Part shown: piece by piece, positions 17,517 to 27,389 of the stretch
Numbering within the stretch: position 1 is the first letter of the stretch
Layout of the letters: the number at the start of each line of letters is the position of its first letter
Assembly (NCBI GenBank): GCA_963697565.1
Contig: CAVOOM010000008.1
Coordinates: 372,001 to 436,000 of the forward strand
Direction: 5' to 3'
Length of the DNA stretch: 64,000 nucleotides
Source of the DNA: CAWFSE01 sp963697565
GTDB lineage: Bacteria; Actinomycetota; Actinomycetes; CAVWCF01
Notes under the pieces: model-generated
Told to the model about the DNA's origin: nothing
Seen by the model: the letters and a program-made list of their open reading frames with translations, nothing else
Databases searched by the model: none
Position numbers and translations under genes: made by a program

Positions 17517-19211
17517 CGGTCGTGGTCCGCGGGTAGGCGACGTCGGGGTCGGTGAGGACGTTGACGAGGTACGGCACGCCGGACGCGAACGCGCGGCCCA
17601 ACGCGGCGGCGAGGTCGGCTGGGCGCTCGACCGTCTCGCCGGCCCCGCCCAAGGCGCGGACCACCTCGTCGTAGCGGGTGGCCTGGCGCAGATCCGCGGC
17701 GACGTCGTAGCCGTACAGGAAGCGCATCGGGTGCTTCTCGAGCCCCCAGATCCCGTTGTTGCCGACGATCATCACCACCGGCAGGTCGTGGCGGACGAGG
17801 GTGTCGGCGTCCATCAGCGAGAAGCCCGCCGCACCGTCGCCCAGGAGCAGCGCGATGGGCGCCGAGGGGTGCGCGATCCGGGCGGCGGCGGCGTAGCCGA
17901 GGCCGGTGCCCAGGCACCCGTACGGGCCGGGGTCCAGCCACCGACCGGGCCGGCGCGGCTCGACGAAGCGGCCGGCGAACGACACGAAGTCGCCGCCGTC
18001 GCCGATCACCACGGTGTCGTCATCGAGCAGGCGGTTGCAGCTCGCCGTAGATGCGGGCCGGGTGGATGCGGTCGCCGTCGGCGGTGAGCATCGGCTGGTC
18101 GGCGGCGATCGCGGTGGCGGCGCTCGCTCGCAGCAGGTCGACCCACGGGGCCCACACCGGCCGGCGCACCAACTGGTCGAACGCCGTCTGCAGCCCCTCG
18201 AAGACCGTGCGGAGGCAGCCCGCGGCCGAGGCGGCCAGGTCGACATGTCCGGCGAGCTGGGCGGGGGAGTCGGCCAGGTGCACGACCCGGGCGGCGGGTG
18301 CGCCGTCCTTGCCGCCGAAGGCGCCGTACCCGAGCCGGAAGTCCAGCGGGGCGCCGGCGACGAGCACCAGGTCGGCCTGGCCGAAGGCCAGCGCGCGGGC
18401 CCGGGTGACGAGCAGCGGGTGGCCGGCCGGGAGGATCCCTCGGCCCATGCCGGTGGTGATGACCGGCAGCCCGGCCGCCTCGGCGAAGGCGAGGGCGGCC
18501 TCGTCGGCGCCGCCCATCCAGACATCCGAGCTGAGCACGAGGACAGGGCGCTCGGCGGCGCCGAGCAGCTCGGCGATCTCGTCGAGGTCGCCGGGCTCAG
18601 GCTCCAGCCGGCGGGCGCCCGGGCCGGTGGGGGCCGCTGACTCCGCGTGGGAGTACAGCTGGTCCACCGGCACGTCGAGGAACACCGGGCCGCGGTGCGG
18701 CTGCGCGGCCAGGCGCAGCGCCTCGTCCACGCGGCCGGAGACGTCGGCGGCCTCCGCGATGGTCCCCGCGTGCTTCGTGATCGGCGCCACGATCGGGGGG
18801 TGGTCGAGCTCCTGCAGCGCGCCGGTGCCCCAGCGGAAGGCCGGGGCGCGGCCGCCGAGCACGAGCAGCGGCGAGCCGTTGAAGTGGGCCGAGGCGATGG
18901 CCGAGACGCCGTTGGTGATGCCGGGGCCGGCCGTGAGCACGGCGAGGCCGGTGGAGCGGGTGAGCTTGGCGGTGGCCTCGGCGGCGAAGACGGCGGTCTG
19001 CTCATGGCGCACGTCGACGAGCCGCAGCGGCGGCTCACCGCCCGGGCCGGGCTTGACGGCGGCGTCGTACAGCGGGAAGACGTGCGCGCCGGAGAGCGTC
19101 CACATCGTCTCGCACGCCGTGGGCCCGCAGCGCCGCGACGGCGAGCTGCCCTCCGTGGCCGGAGATCGGCTCGGCCTGGTCGGTGACGGGGTCGCTCGCA
19201 GCCTCGCTCAT
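17509..19211 (-). CDS. IlvG-like thiamine-diphosphate enzyme (two frame breaks)
   Basis: Acetolactate synthase large-subunit family. Visible: GAHVFPLYDA, the catalytic RHEQTAVFAAEA (Glu for ThDP), LTAGPGITNGVSAI, the central domain, and the ThDP motif GDGAAGFSLMDADTLVRHDLPVVMIVGNN. It closely resembles mycobacterial IlvG (Rv1820), with the same SGPFGCLG-like and NNGIWGLEKHP segments. Extra bases near 19112 and 18043 break the frame; repaired length is about 567 residues. ATG 19211 starts MSEAASDP. No small subunit is present, so a role other than branched-chain amino acid synthesis is possible. Confidence 0.85.
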
Positions 19212-19268
19212 GGCAGCACCCTACGAAACCCCGGGGAACCCCCACGCAGGGCTGCCCGTCCCAGCGGT

Positions 19269-20055
19269 ATGGCGCACCGGCTGGCCCTGCTGCTCATCCC
19301 CGTGCTCCTCACGGCTGCGTGCGGAGGGGGGACGGTGACCTCGGGCGGTGGCGCCCCCGATGTCGACGGCCGCTCGTTCCTGTCCACGGGAGTCACGGTG
19401 GACGGACTCGATCGACCGCTGGCCGCGGGCACCGTGGTGCGGCTCGCCTTCGCCGACGGGGCGATCTCGGCGAGCGCCGGCTGCAACACCATGGGCGCAA
19501 GGTCACCTTCGACGGCACCCGGATGGCGATCGCCGACGGCCTCGCGAGCACCGAGATGGCCTGCCCCGAGGAGCTGATGGCCCAAGACGCGTGGCTGGCC
19601 GCTCTCCTCATGGCCGGGGCCGACATCACCGTTCGCGACGACCGGCTGACCCTGGTGAGCGCCGGGACGGACGATCGCGATGCAGGACGTCCAGACGGCC
19701 GTGCCCGACGCGCCGCTCGTGATGACCGAGTGGGTGCTGGACACTCTCATCGAGGGCGAGGTGGCGAGCAGCGTCCCGGCCGGAGTGCGGGCAACCCTGG
19801 CGTTCGGGTCCGGCGTGCCCAAGGCGTTCGTCGACACCGGCTGCAACTCCGGCTCGGGAGACGTCGACTACGACGCCACGACGATGACCTTCGGTCCGCT
19901 GGCCTTGACCAAGCGCGCGTGCGCGGATGCCCTCGGCGGCGGCCGTGGAGGCAGCGGTGACGGCCCTGCTCCAGGGCGACGTGGCGTACGTGCTGGAGGG
20001 CCGGAAGCTCACCTTGACCAAGGGCGACCAGGCGCTCGTCTACCGCGCCCCCTGA
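19269..20055 (+). CDS. Lipoprotein with two META domains (frame breaks)
   Basis: Exported lipoprotein of about 260 residues. The signal peptide MAHRLALLLIPVLLTAAC ends in a lipobox (LTAAC). Two META/HslJ-like domains follow, recognised by AGCNTMGA and DTGCNSGSG and by STEMACPEELMAQ. Frame breaks near 19497, 19675 and 19945 interrupt it. Such proteins are envelope-associated and of uncertain function. Divergent from the IlvG-like gene with 57 bases between starts. Confidence 0.72.
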
Positions 20056-20078
20056 CCGCGCCGCGGGGCCGGAGGGCT

Positions 20079-21074
20079 TCAGAACGTCGCGGAGAGCGCC
20101 TTGACCGGCATGGCCAGGTCGTCGAGCAGCGCGAGGTCCTGCGCCGGCTCGCGGCCGAGCGTCGTGAGGTAGTTGCCGACGATCACCGCGTTGATGCCGC
20201 CGAGCAGCCCCTCGCGCGTGCCGAGGTCGCCGAGGGTGATCTCGCGGCCGCCCGCATAGCGCAGGATGGCCCGCGGGAGGGCGAGGCGGAACGCCGCGAT
20301 GGTGCGCAGCGCGTCACGCGCCTCCATCACGGGCTGGTCGCCGAAGGGAGTGCCGGGGCGGGGGTTGAGGAAGTTCAGCGGCACCTCGTGCGGCTCCAGA
20401 GCGGCGAGCTGGGCGGCGAACTCGGCCCGCTGCTCGACCGTCTCGCCCATCCCGACGATTCCCCCGCAGCAGACCTCCATCCCTGAGTCGCGCACCCGGG
20501 CGAGCGTCTCGTGGCGCTCCTCCCAGGTGTGGGTCGTGACGACGTTCGGGAAGAACGAGGCGGCGGTCTCGAGGTTGTGGTTGTAGCGGTGGACGCCCAT
20601 CGCGACGAGCGCGTCGACCTGCTGCTGGGTGAGGATGCCGAGCGACGCCGCGACGTTGATGTCGACGGCCGCCTTGATGGCGGCGACACCCTCGCGCATC
20701 TGGTCCATCAACCGCTGGTCGGGGCCGCGCACGGCGGCGACGATGCAGAACTCCGTGGCGCCGGTCGCGGCGGTCTGCTCGGCGGCCTGGACCAGCGACG
20801 GGATGTCGAGCCAGGCCGAGCGCACGGGCGACTCGAACAGGCCGGACTGCGAGCAGAAGTGGCAGTCCTCGGGGCAGCCGCCGGTCTTCAGCGACACGAT
20901 CCCCTCCACCTCGACCTCGGGCCCGCACCAGCGCATGCGCACCTCGTGGGCCAGCGCCAGCAGCTCCTCAAGGCGGTCATCCGGCAGGCGGAGGACCGCC
21001 AGGATCTGCTGCTCGTCCAGGCCGCGGCCCTCGTCGAGCACCTGGGTGCGGGCGAGGGCGAGGATGTCGGTCAC
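20079..21074 (-). CDS. bioB: Biotin synthase
   Basis: Radical SAM enzyme inserting sulfur into dethiobiotin, the last step of biotin synthesis. The [4Fe-4S] motif is C67, C71, C74 (GGCPEDCHFC). Other signatures are YNHNLETAASFF and NFLNPRPGTPFGD. At 331 residues it has normal length and is intact. The [2Fe-2S]-region residues also appear (VCCGGIVGMGE). GTG 21074 is the start. Last gene of bioA-bioF-bioD-bioB; BsaP, its probable helper, is 3.5 kb further on. Confidence 0.96.
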   Translation of the reverse strand: MTDILALARTQVLDEGRGLDEQQILAVLRLPDDRLEELLALAHEVRMRWCGPEVEVEGIVSLKTGGCPEDCHFCSQSGLFESPVRSAWLDIPSLVQAAEQTAATGATEFCIVAAVRGPDQRLMDQMREGVAAIKAAVDINVAASLGILTQQQVDALVAMGVHRYNHNLETAASFFPNVVTTHTWEERHETLARVRDSGMEVCCGGIVGMGETVEQRAEFAAQLAALEPHEVPLNFLNPRPGTPFGDQPVMEARDALRTIAAFRLALPRAILRYAGGREITLGDLGTREGLLGGINAVIVGNYLTTLGREPAQDLALLDDLAMPVKALSATF

Positions 21075-21109
21075 AGGGTGGTGCCTTTCGCAAGGAGGAG
21101 GGGCGAAGG

Positions 21110-21826
21110 TCAACGGCTCCAACGCGCCCTGAAGTCTGCCGCATCGAAGCCGCCGCCGAACTCGGGGGCCAGCCCGACTCGCGCGGCCAGCAGGAACTCG
21201 GCGGGGTCCAGGCCGCCCGCGCCGGCCCGCAGGGCACCCGAGAGCGGCCGGGCGGCCAACGTCTCGAGGTCGCGGATGTTGCAGCGGCAGGCGAGGTCGG
21301 GGTCGTCCGGCCACGAGCCGAGCACCACCCCGGCCAGCCGCAGCCCTCGGTGTGCGAGCGCCTCGAGGGTGAGCGCCGTGTGGTTGAGGGTCCCGAGCGC
21401 CGGGTCGGCGACGACCACGACCTCGGCGTCGACGGCGCGCGCCAGGTGGGCCAGCGTGCGGCCGTCCTGGTCGAAGCGGACGAGCAGGCCCCCCGCCCCC
21501 TCCACCAAGACGAGGTCGCGGGACTCGGCGAGCGCCCGGATCCGGGCGGCCGCGTCGTCGAGGTCGATGTCGGGCCGGCCGGCCACCCTGGCCGCGGCGG
21601 CCGGCGCGAGCGGGTCGGGGTAGCGCGCGTACTCGTGCAGGTCGCCGACCCCCGCGAGGCGGCGCACGTCGTCGAGGTCGCCGGGCTCGGCCGCGGTGAC
21701 CCCGGTCTGCGCGGGCTTGACGACGGCCACCGAGGCGCCGCGGGCCGCGGCCAGGCTGGCCAAGGCGGCCGTGACGATGGTCTTGCCGACGCCCGTGCCG
21801 GTGCCGGAGATCGCCAGGACGGTCAT
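21110..21826 (-). CDS. bioD: Dethiobiotin synthetase
   Basis: ATP-dependent ring closure of diaminopelargonate to dethiobiotin. The P-loop is SGTGTGVGKT, followed by KPAQTG (substrate Lys) and EGAGGLLV. 238 residues, normal length, intact. The ATG overlaps the bioF stop (ATGA). The following gap to bioB is only 35 bases, so a single operon is likely. Confidence 0.95.
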   Translation of the reverse strand: MTVLAISGTGTGVGKTIVTAALASLAAARGASVAVVKPAQTGVTAAEPGDLDDVRRLAGVGDLHEYARYPDPLAPAAAARVAGRPDIDLDDAAARIRALAESRDLVLVEGAGGLLVRFDQDGRTLAHLARAVDAEVVVVADPALGTLNHTALTLEALAHRGLRLAGVVLGSWPDDPDLACRCNIRDLETLAARPLSGALRAGAGGLDPAEFLLAARVGLAPEFGGGFDAADFRARWSR

Positions 21827-22978
21827 CGCTGGCCCACCAGGTCGCGGACCGCCGCGAGGGCGGCCACGGCCAGGCCCAGGTCATCGGCCGTCAGGTCGGC
21901 CCGGCCGGTCAGCCGCAGCCGCGAGACGCCGTCCGGCACCGAGGGCGGGCGGAAGCAGCCCACGCGCACGCCCATCGCGGCGCACCGGTCGGCGGCGGCG
22001 ACCGCGGCCTCGGGCGAGCCGATGAGCACCGCGGCGACGGCGGCGGCCGGCTCCGGCGACCGCAGGCCCAGCGACCGGGCCGCATCGGACAGCGCCGCCC
22101 CGTGGGCGCGGGCCCGGATCGCGCGGTCGGGCTCGGCGGCGAGCACCTGCAGCGCCTCGTACGCGGCGCCGACGGCCGCCGGCGCCAGGCCGGTGTCGAA
22201 GATGAATGGCCTGGCCGCGTCGATGAGGTGGGCCACCACCTCGGGGTCGCCGAGCACGGCGCCGCCTTGCGCGCCCAGGGCCTTGGACAAGGTGGCGGTG
22301 ATCACGACCTCGGGCCGCCCGGCCAGGCCGGCCGCGTGCACCGCGCCGCGCCCGCTGTCGCCCACCACGCCCAGGCTGTGGGCCTCGTCCACCAGCAGCA
22401 GGGCGCCGTGCGCGTGGGCGGCGGCATGCAGGTCGGCCAGCCGGGCCAGGTCTCCGTCCACGCTGAAGACGGCGTCGGTGACGACGAGGGCGTCCGGCTC
22501 CGATCGCTCGGCGAGGGCCGACGCAACGGCGGCGGTCTCCCGGTGCGGCACCACGACCACGCGGGACCGGGACAGCCGGCAGGCGTCCACGATCGAGGCG
22601 TGGTTGAGGGCGTCGGACACGACGAGCACGTCCGGCCCGCCCAGTGCGGCGACGGCGCCCAGGTTGGCCAGGTAGCCGCTGGAGAAGACCAGCCCGGCCG
22701 CAGCCCCGGCGTGGGCCGCCAGCGCCCCTTCGAGCTCCTCGTGGAGGGCGGTCGTCCCGGTGACGAGCCGCGAGCCGGTCGAGCCGCCTCCCCACCGCCG
22801 GGCGGCCGCCACGGCGCCGGCGACGACCCGCGGGTCGCGGGCCAGCCCGAGGTAGTCGTTGGAGGCGAGGTCGACCAGACCGCCGCCGTCGGCCGGTGCG
22901 GGGCCGCACGGAGCGACGCAGCCCGGCCTCCCGGCGGGCGGCCGCGCGCCGGCGGAGCCGCTCCAGCGGGTCGCTCAT
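21823..22978 (-). CDS. bioF: 8-amino-7-oxononanoate synthase (frame break)
   Basis: PLP enzyme condensing pimeloyl thioester with alanine. The PLP lysine is in TATLSKALGAQGG; DEAHSLGVVG and SGSRLVTGTTALHEELE are also typical. One extra C near 22903 breaks the N-terminus; repaired, it reads VRPAPADGGGLVDLASNDYLG. Repaired length about 384 residues. ATG 22978 overlaps the bioA stop. Order bioA-F-D-B with overlapping ends indicates translational coupling. Confidence 0.94.
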
Positions 22979-24325
22979 CCCACGACCTGGGCGATGCACT
23001 CGATGACCGTGCCGGCCAGCAGCTCGAGGTCGTCATCGCCGATCGCAAGGGGCGGCATGAGCACGACGACGTCGCCGAGCGGGCGGATCGCCACGCCGCG
23101 GCGGCGGGCCAGGCGGCAGATCTCGAAGCCGGTGCGCTCGCGGAGCTGGCTCGACCTCGATCCCGGTCATCGTGCCGATCCGGCGGATCTCGCGCACCCC
23201 GTCGGAGGAGTCCAACGGCGCGAGCAGAGCGCCCAGCCGGTCGCCGACGCGGGCGGCGTGGGCGACCGTCCCGCGCTCGGCCATCAGGTCGAGGTTGGCG
23301 ATGGCGGCGGCGCAGCACAGCGGGTTGGCGGTGTAGGAGTGGCCGTGGAAGAAGGTCCGACCCGATGCAGGCGAGCCGAGGAACGCGTCGTAGACCGCCT
23401 CGGTGGCCAGCACGGCCGACAGGGGCAGGTATCCGCCGGTCACCCCCTTGCCGCAGGTGAGCAGGTCGGGCGCGACGCCGGCGTGCTCGACGGCCCACAT
23501 CCGCCCGGTGCGGCCGACCCCGGTCGCCACCTCATCGGCGATCATGAGCGCCCCGAACTCGTCGCACAGCGCCCGCACCCCCTGCAGGAACGTCGCATCG
23601 TGCGTGAGCATCCCGCCGGCCGCCTGGACCATCGGCTCGACGACGACGGCGCAGACCTGGCCGCCCTGGCGCTCCAGCAGCGCCCGCAGCTCGGCCACGA
23701 CCTCGGCGGAGCGCCCGGCCCTGGTCTGGCCCGGCTGGAGCACGCCGGGGGACGACACCTGGGCGGTCTCCAGCAGGATCGGGCGGTAGGTGTGGTGGAA
23801 CAGGTCGATGCCGCCGACGCTGACGGCGCCGAGGGTGTCGCCGTGGTAGCCCTCGGCCACGTGCGCGTACAGCGGCCGCTGCTCGCCGCGCTGGGCGGCC
23901 GACTGGAAGGCCATCTTCAGCGCGGCCTCGACCGCCGAGGCCCCGTCGCCGGCGTAGAAGACCCGGGTGAGCCCCTCGGGCGCCGTGGCCAGCAGCCGCT
24001 CGGCGAGGGCGATGCCGGGCTCGTGGGTCAGCCCGAGGTACGTCGTGTGGGCGAGCCGGTCGAGCTGGGCCCGGACCGCCTGGTCGATCTCTGGGACCCG
24101 GTGGCCGTGCACGGTGACCCACAGCGAGGAGAAGCCGTCGAGGTAGCGGCGGCCCTCGGTGTCGTAGAGGTACATCCCCTCGGCGCGGTCGATGACGAGC
24201 GGCTCGTCCTCGGGCCACTGCGCGTGCTGGGTGAAGGGGTGCCAGACCTGGGCGTAGTCGCGGGCCAGCAGGTCGCGGGTGCGCGGGCTCAGGTCGTGCG
24301 CGGGGAGGTCGACGGGGCCGGCCAT
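22975..24325 (-). CDS. bioA: Adenosylmethionine-8-amino-7-oxononanoate aminotransferase (frame break)
   Basis: PLP transaminase making diaminopelargonate, with SAM as amino donor. Seen: WHPFTQHAQW, GDGASAVEAALKMA, IADEVATGVGRTG and the PLP lysine in LTCGKGVTGG. One extra C near 23150 breaks the frame; repaired it continues EVEQLRERTGFEICRLARRRGVAIRPLGD. Repaired length about 449 residues. ATG 24325 has GACAAT six bases upstream, so bioA is probably leaderless and drives the whole operon. It is divergent from pdtaS. Confidence 0.94.
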
Positions 24326-24331
24326 CCGGCG

Positions 24332-24365
24332 ATTGTCCCAGGGCGGAGACGGGCCGCCGTACCCT
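24332..24365. promoter_or_regulatory. Divergent leaderless promoters of bioA and pdtaS
   Basis: On the minus strand GACAAT (24337-24332) is six bases before the bioA ATG. On the plus strand TACCCT (24360-24365) is six bases before the pdtaS GTG. The two start codons are only 46 bases apart, so the two promoters overlap face to face. Confidence 0.5.
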
Positions 24366-24371
24366 GGGCGC

Positions 24372-25853
24372 GTGCTCAGCCTCGCCGAGATCGCCGCCCG
24401 GCACACCGAGCTCGGCGAGCCCGACCTGGCGCACCTGCGCGCGCTGCGCGCGGACTGGCAGCTGCTCGCCGACCTGTCGTTCAGCGATCTCGTGCTGTGG
24501 CTGCCCACGTGGAGCGGCTCGGGCTGGGTCGCCGGCGGGCAGATCCGGCCCACCACGGGGCCCACGGTCTTCGCCGACGACGTGAGTCGGCACCTTCATG
24601 CCGCGCGGGCGGCGGCCGATGCTCGACACTGCGCTGCGGCAGGGCCGGGTGGAGGGCGGACCGCCCCAGGCACGCGCTGGCGCCCGCGCAAGCGGTGCCG
24701 GTCCGCCGCGGAGACCGCGTGATCGCGGTCATCGCCCGGCACGCCGACCCGGCCTTCGCCCGGACCGGCCGCCTGGAGCGCGCCTACCTGGAGGCCTACT
24801 CGGCGCTCGCCCAGATGGTGGCCGACGGGGTGTTCCCCGCGACGGGGCCTGCGTCGCGGGTCGGCGCCGGCTCGCCGCGCGTGGGCGACGGCCTGCTCAT
24901 CGCTGGATGTCGACGGGGTCGTGGACTTCGCCAGCCCGAACGCGCTGTCTGCGTACCGGCGGCTGGGGCTGGCGGCCGACCTGGTGGGCGCTCGGCTGTC
25001 GTCGCTCACCGCGTCGCTGGCGTCAGCGCGCGGGCCGGTGGACGAGGATCTCTCGGTGGTGGCCAGCGGGCGCGCCGCACGGACCACCGAGGTGGCGGAC
25101 CGCCACGCCCACGTCTTGCTCCGGTCGATCCCGCTGGTGGCGGCGGGCGAGCGGACCGGGGCGCTCGTGCTCGTCCGCGATGTGACCGAGGTGCGCCGTC
25201 GCGAGCGCGAGCTGGTGAGCAAGGACGCCACGATCCGGGAGATCCACCACCGGGTGAAGAACAACCTGCAGACGGTGGCCGCGCTGCTGCGCCTGCAGGC
25301 TCGCCGGATCGCCAGCCCGGAGGCCAGGGCCGCCCTGGAGGAGGCCGTCCAGCGGGTGGGCTCGATCGCGATCGTGCACGAGGCGCTGTCGATGGCCCCG
25401 GACGAGACCGTGGACTTCGACGCGGTGGCCGACCGGGTCTGCGCGATGGTCGCGGAGCTGACGCCCGCCGATGCCCGGGTCGTGCCCCACCGGACCGGCT
25501 CCTTCGGCGCGTTGGCCGCCGAGACCGCCACGCCGCTGGCCATGGCGCTGACCGAACTGCTGCAGAACGCCGTCGAGCACGGGCTGGGCGGGCGGTCGCG
25601 CGGCGAGGCCTCGCTGGAGATCGCGGCGCGTCGATCACCGGGCCGGCTGGCCGTCGAGGTCCGCGACACCGGGGTGGGGCTCCCGGCGGGCTTCGACCCC
25701 GGCGACTCGGGGCGGTTGGGTCTGCAGATCGTCCGGACCCTGGTGGTGGGCGAGCTCGGTGGCTCGCTGGAGTTCGCCGCCCGCGAGGGCGGTGGCACCG
25801 CGGTCGCGCTGGAGATCCCGCTCCCCACGGAGCAGGAGGCGCGGCCGCGCTAG
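24372..25853 (+). CDS. pdtaS: Sensor histidine kinase PdtaS (three frame breaks)
   Basis: Cytoplasmic kinase that phosphorylates the antiterminator PdtaR. Domain order: GAF (WQLLADLSFSDLVLWLP), PAS (LDVDGVVDFASPNALSAY), HisKA_2 with IREIHHRVKNNLQTVAALL, and a HATPase (ALTELLQNAVEHGL, DTGVGLPAGF, GLQIVRTLV). It closely follows mycobacterial Rv3220c. Extra bases near 24583, 24667 and 24903 break the frame; repaired length about 492 residues. The stop overlaps the convergent whiB1 stop in CTAG, the same neighbour as in mycobacteria. PdtaR is not in the window. Confidence 0.9.
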
Positions 25854-26101
25854 CCCAAGCGGGCCCGGTTGCGGGCGTTGCGGCGCTTGAGCGCGCGGCG
25901 CTCGTCCTCGGACAGCCCGCCCCAGACTCCGGCGTCCTGACCGGACTCCAGGGCCCACGCCAGGCAGGTGTCCATCACCGGGCAGCGCCGGCAGACCGCG
26001 CGGGCTTCCTCGATCTGCAGCAGGGCCGGGCCGGTGTTTCCGATCGGGAAGAACAGCTCGGGGTCCTCGTCACGGCAGGCGGCCTCGTGGCGCCAGTCCA
26101 T
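25850..26101 (-). CDS. whiB1: WhiB1 iron-sulfur transcription regulator
   Basis: An 83-residue [4Fe-4S] protein that binds sigma factor A region 4 and responds to nitric oxide; WhiB1 is essential in mycobacteria. Cluster ligands are Cys9, Cys37, Cys40 and Cys46; the GVWGG turn and the basic tail RRALKRRNARNRARLG follow. ATG 26101 has AAGGAG upstream. A CRP-like palindrome and a TACCCT -10 box lie upstream. Synteny with pdtaS on one side and the lipid kinase on the other supports WhiB1 over other Wbl proteins. Confidence 0.96.
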   Translation of the reverse strand: MDWRHEAACRDEDPELFFPIGNTGPALLQIEEARAVCRRCPVMDTCLAWALESGQDAGVWGGLSEDERRALKRRNARNRARLG

Positions 26102-26148
26102 GCGATCTCTCCTTGAGCGTGAAGCCGGCCGCCCGGGGGCGCCGACAG

Positions 26149-26186
26149 AGGGTACGAGTCGGGTGGTGCTTGTGAACGCGTTCACG
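26149..26186 (-). promoter_or_regulatory. whiB1 promoter with CRP-like site
   Basis: TGTGA-N6-TCACG at 26171-26186 contains the perfect 14-base palindrome GTGAACGCGTTCAC and matches the CRP consensus. On the minus strand TACCCT (26154-26149) is the likely -10; the site then overlaps the -35 position and is centred about 36 bases upstream of the expected transcript start. In Mycobacterium tuberculosis whiB1 is a known CRP (Rv3676) target. Confidence 0.7.
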
Positions 26187-26415
26187 AAACCCCCTCCGGG
26201 CGCGGCACAAGGCGCTTGGTCCGGAGCGAGGGGATCCGCCGACGCGGCCCGGCGAACGGGCTCGCGGCGCGAGGAACACCCAAACCCTCGCACGCCGAAA
26301 CGTCAGACACAAGGGCTTCGCGTGCCTGGAGGCCAATTTGGGGGTGTCGCCTACATCACACCCGGACCGACCCCCAGCCCGCCTCAAGCCCGCCTCGCAC
26401 GCCGCGCCAGGCGCG
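26187..26415. other. Intergenic region between whiB1 promoter and the lipid kinase gene
   Basis: About 230 bases without a supported gene. It holds a second, weak CRP-like sequence (TGTCG-N6-TCACA at 26345-26360), too far from whiB1 to judge. A short palindrome around CATCATGATG overlaps the kinase stop. No terminator with a T-run was found. Confidence 0.4.
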
Positions 26416-27342
26416 TCACATCATGATGCGCAGGGCCTGCGGGTGGTCCCGGCAGGTGATGCTGGTGCGCTGGCCGAGGTGGTCGCCGTCGAGCTGGAAG
26501 GCCACCGGGCGGCGGGCGTACAGGGTGAACTCGGCGGTGTCGTGCAGGGCCACCACGTCACGCCCGCGCGGGGGAGTGCCGTTGGGGGTGAGGATCTGCC
26601 GGACGTGCCGCAGCGTGGAGGCGACGCCCAGCGAGCGGAGGGCGACGAGGTCGAGGGCGGTGTCGAAGGAGGCCTGGGGGCACGGATTGACGGGCAGCCC
26701 GCCGAGGTAGGTCCACGGCGAGGTGCTCTGGATGATGGCCAGGAAGATCTCGTGGACGGGGTCGTGCCCCGGCCGCTCGAGGGTGAGCAGCGGGTCGTCG
26801 CGGTCGGTGGAGCGGAAGAACTCGCGGATCGCCGACCGCACGTACAGCGCAGGGGTCGCCCGGACCCCCCGCGCGCGCGCCCGCTCGACGGCGGCGATGA
26901 CCTCCGCGTCCAGCCCCAGGCCGGCGCAGAACGTGAACCAGCGGTCGTCGGCGGTGCCCAGCCCGATCGCCCGGGTGCGCTCCTCGGCGATGGCCTCGAG
27001 CAGCTGGCCGGTCGCCTCGACCGGGTCGTGCGGCAGGCCGAGGGCCCTGGCCAGCACGTTGGCCGAGCCGCCCGGGACGAGGGCCAGCGCGGGTACGTCG
27101 GGTCCGGGGCCCTCCTCCAGCAACCCGTTGACGACCTCGTTGATGGTGCCGTCACCGCCGAGGGTCACCACCACGTCCAGGCGGTCGCGTCGGGCCTGCC
27201 GGGCCAACTCCAGCGCGTGGCCGCGGTGCTGCGTGGCGACCAGGTCGAGCTTGAGATCGCTGGACAGGGCGTGGACCAGGACATCGCGGGTGCGTTCGGT
27301 GGTGGAGGTCGCCTTGGGGTTGACGACGAGGAGGGCGCGCAC
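26416..27342 (-). CDS. Diacylglycerol kinase-family lipid kinase
   Basis: Predicted cytoplasmic lipid kinase of 308 residues. The nucleotide site is VVVTLGGDGTINEVVNGL and the second glycine motif is LALVPGGSANVLARALGLP. The C-terminal beta domain ends with FQLDGDHLGQ, where DGE-like residues are expected. Substrate (diacylglycerol, sphingoid base or other) cannot be told from sequence. The GTG start at 27342 lies six bases after a TAGCGT box. Its mycobacterial counterpart Rv3218 also lies beside whiB1. Confidence 0.88.
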   Translation of the reverse strand: MRALLVVNPKATSTTERTRDVLVHALSSDLKLDLVATQHRGHALELARQARRDRLDVVVTLGGDGTINEVVNGLLEEGPGPDVPALALVPGGSANVLARALGLPHDPVEATGQLLEAIAEERTRAIGLGTADDRWFTFCAGLGLDAEVIAAVERARARGVRATPALYVRSAIREFFRSTDRDDPLLTLERPGHDPVHEIFLAIIQSTSPWTYLGGLPVNPCPQASFDTALDLVALRSLGVASTLRHVRQILTPNGTPPRGRDVVALHDTAEFTLYARRPVAFQLDGDHLGQRTSITCRDHPQALRIMM

Positions 27343-27348
27343 GGGCCC

Positions 27349-27383
27349 ACGCTACCCGCCGCCCATCGCCTCCCGGCTAGCCT
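27349..27383. promoter_or_regulatory. Divergent leaderless promoters of the lipid kinase and membrane genes
   Basis: Minus-strand TAGCGT (27354-27349) is six bases before the kinase GTG at 27342; plus-strand TAGCCT (27378-27383) is six bases before the ATG at 27390. Both genes look leaderless. Confidence 0.5.
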
Positions 27384-27389
27384 CGGCGG

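Noticed and set aside
22859..26116. Open frame of more than 1,000 codons on the plus strand across bioF, bioA, pdtaS and whiB1.
   Set aside because: It is antisense or out of frame to clearly recognised genes and only reflects high GC content plus shifts.
26345..26360. Second CRP-like sequence TGTCG-N6-TCACA upstream of whiB1.
   Set aside because: Only one half-site is good and it is about 240 bases from the gene.
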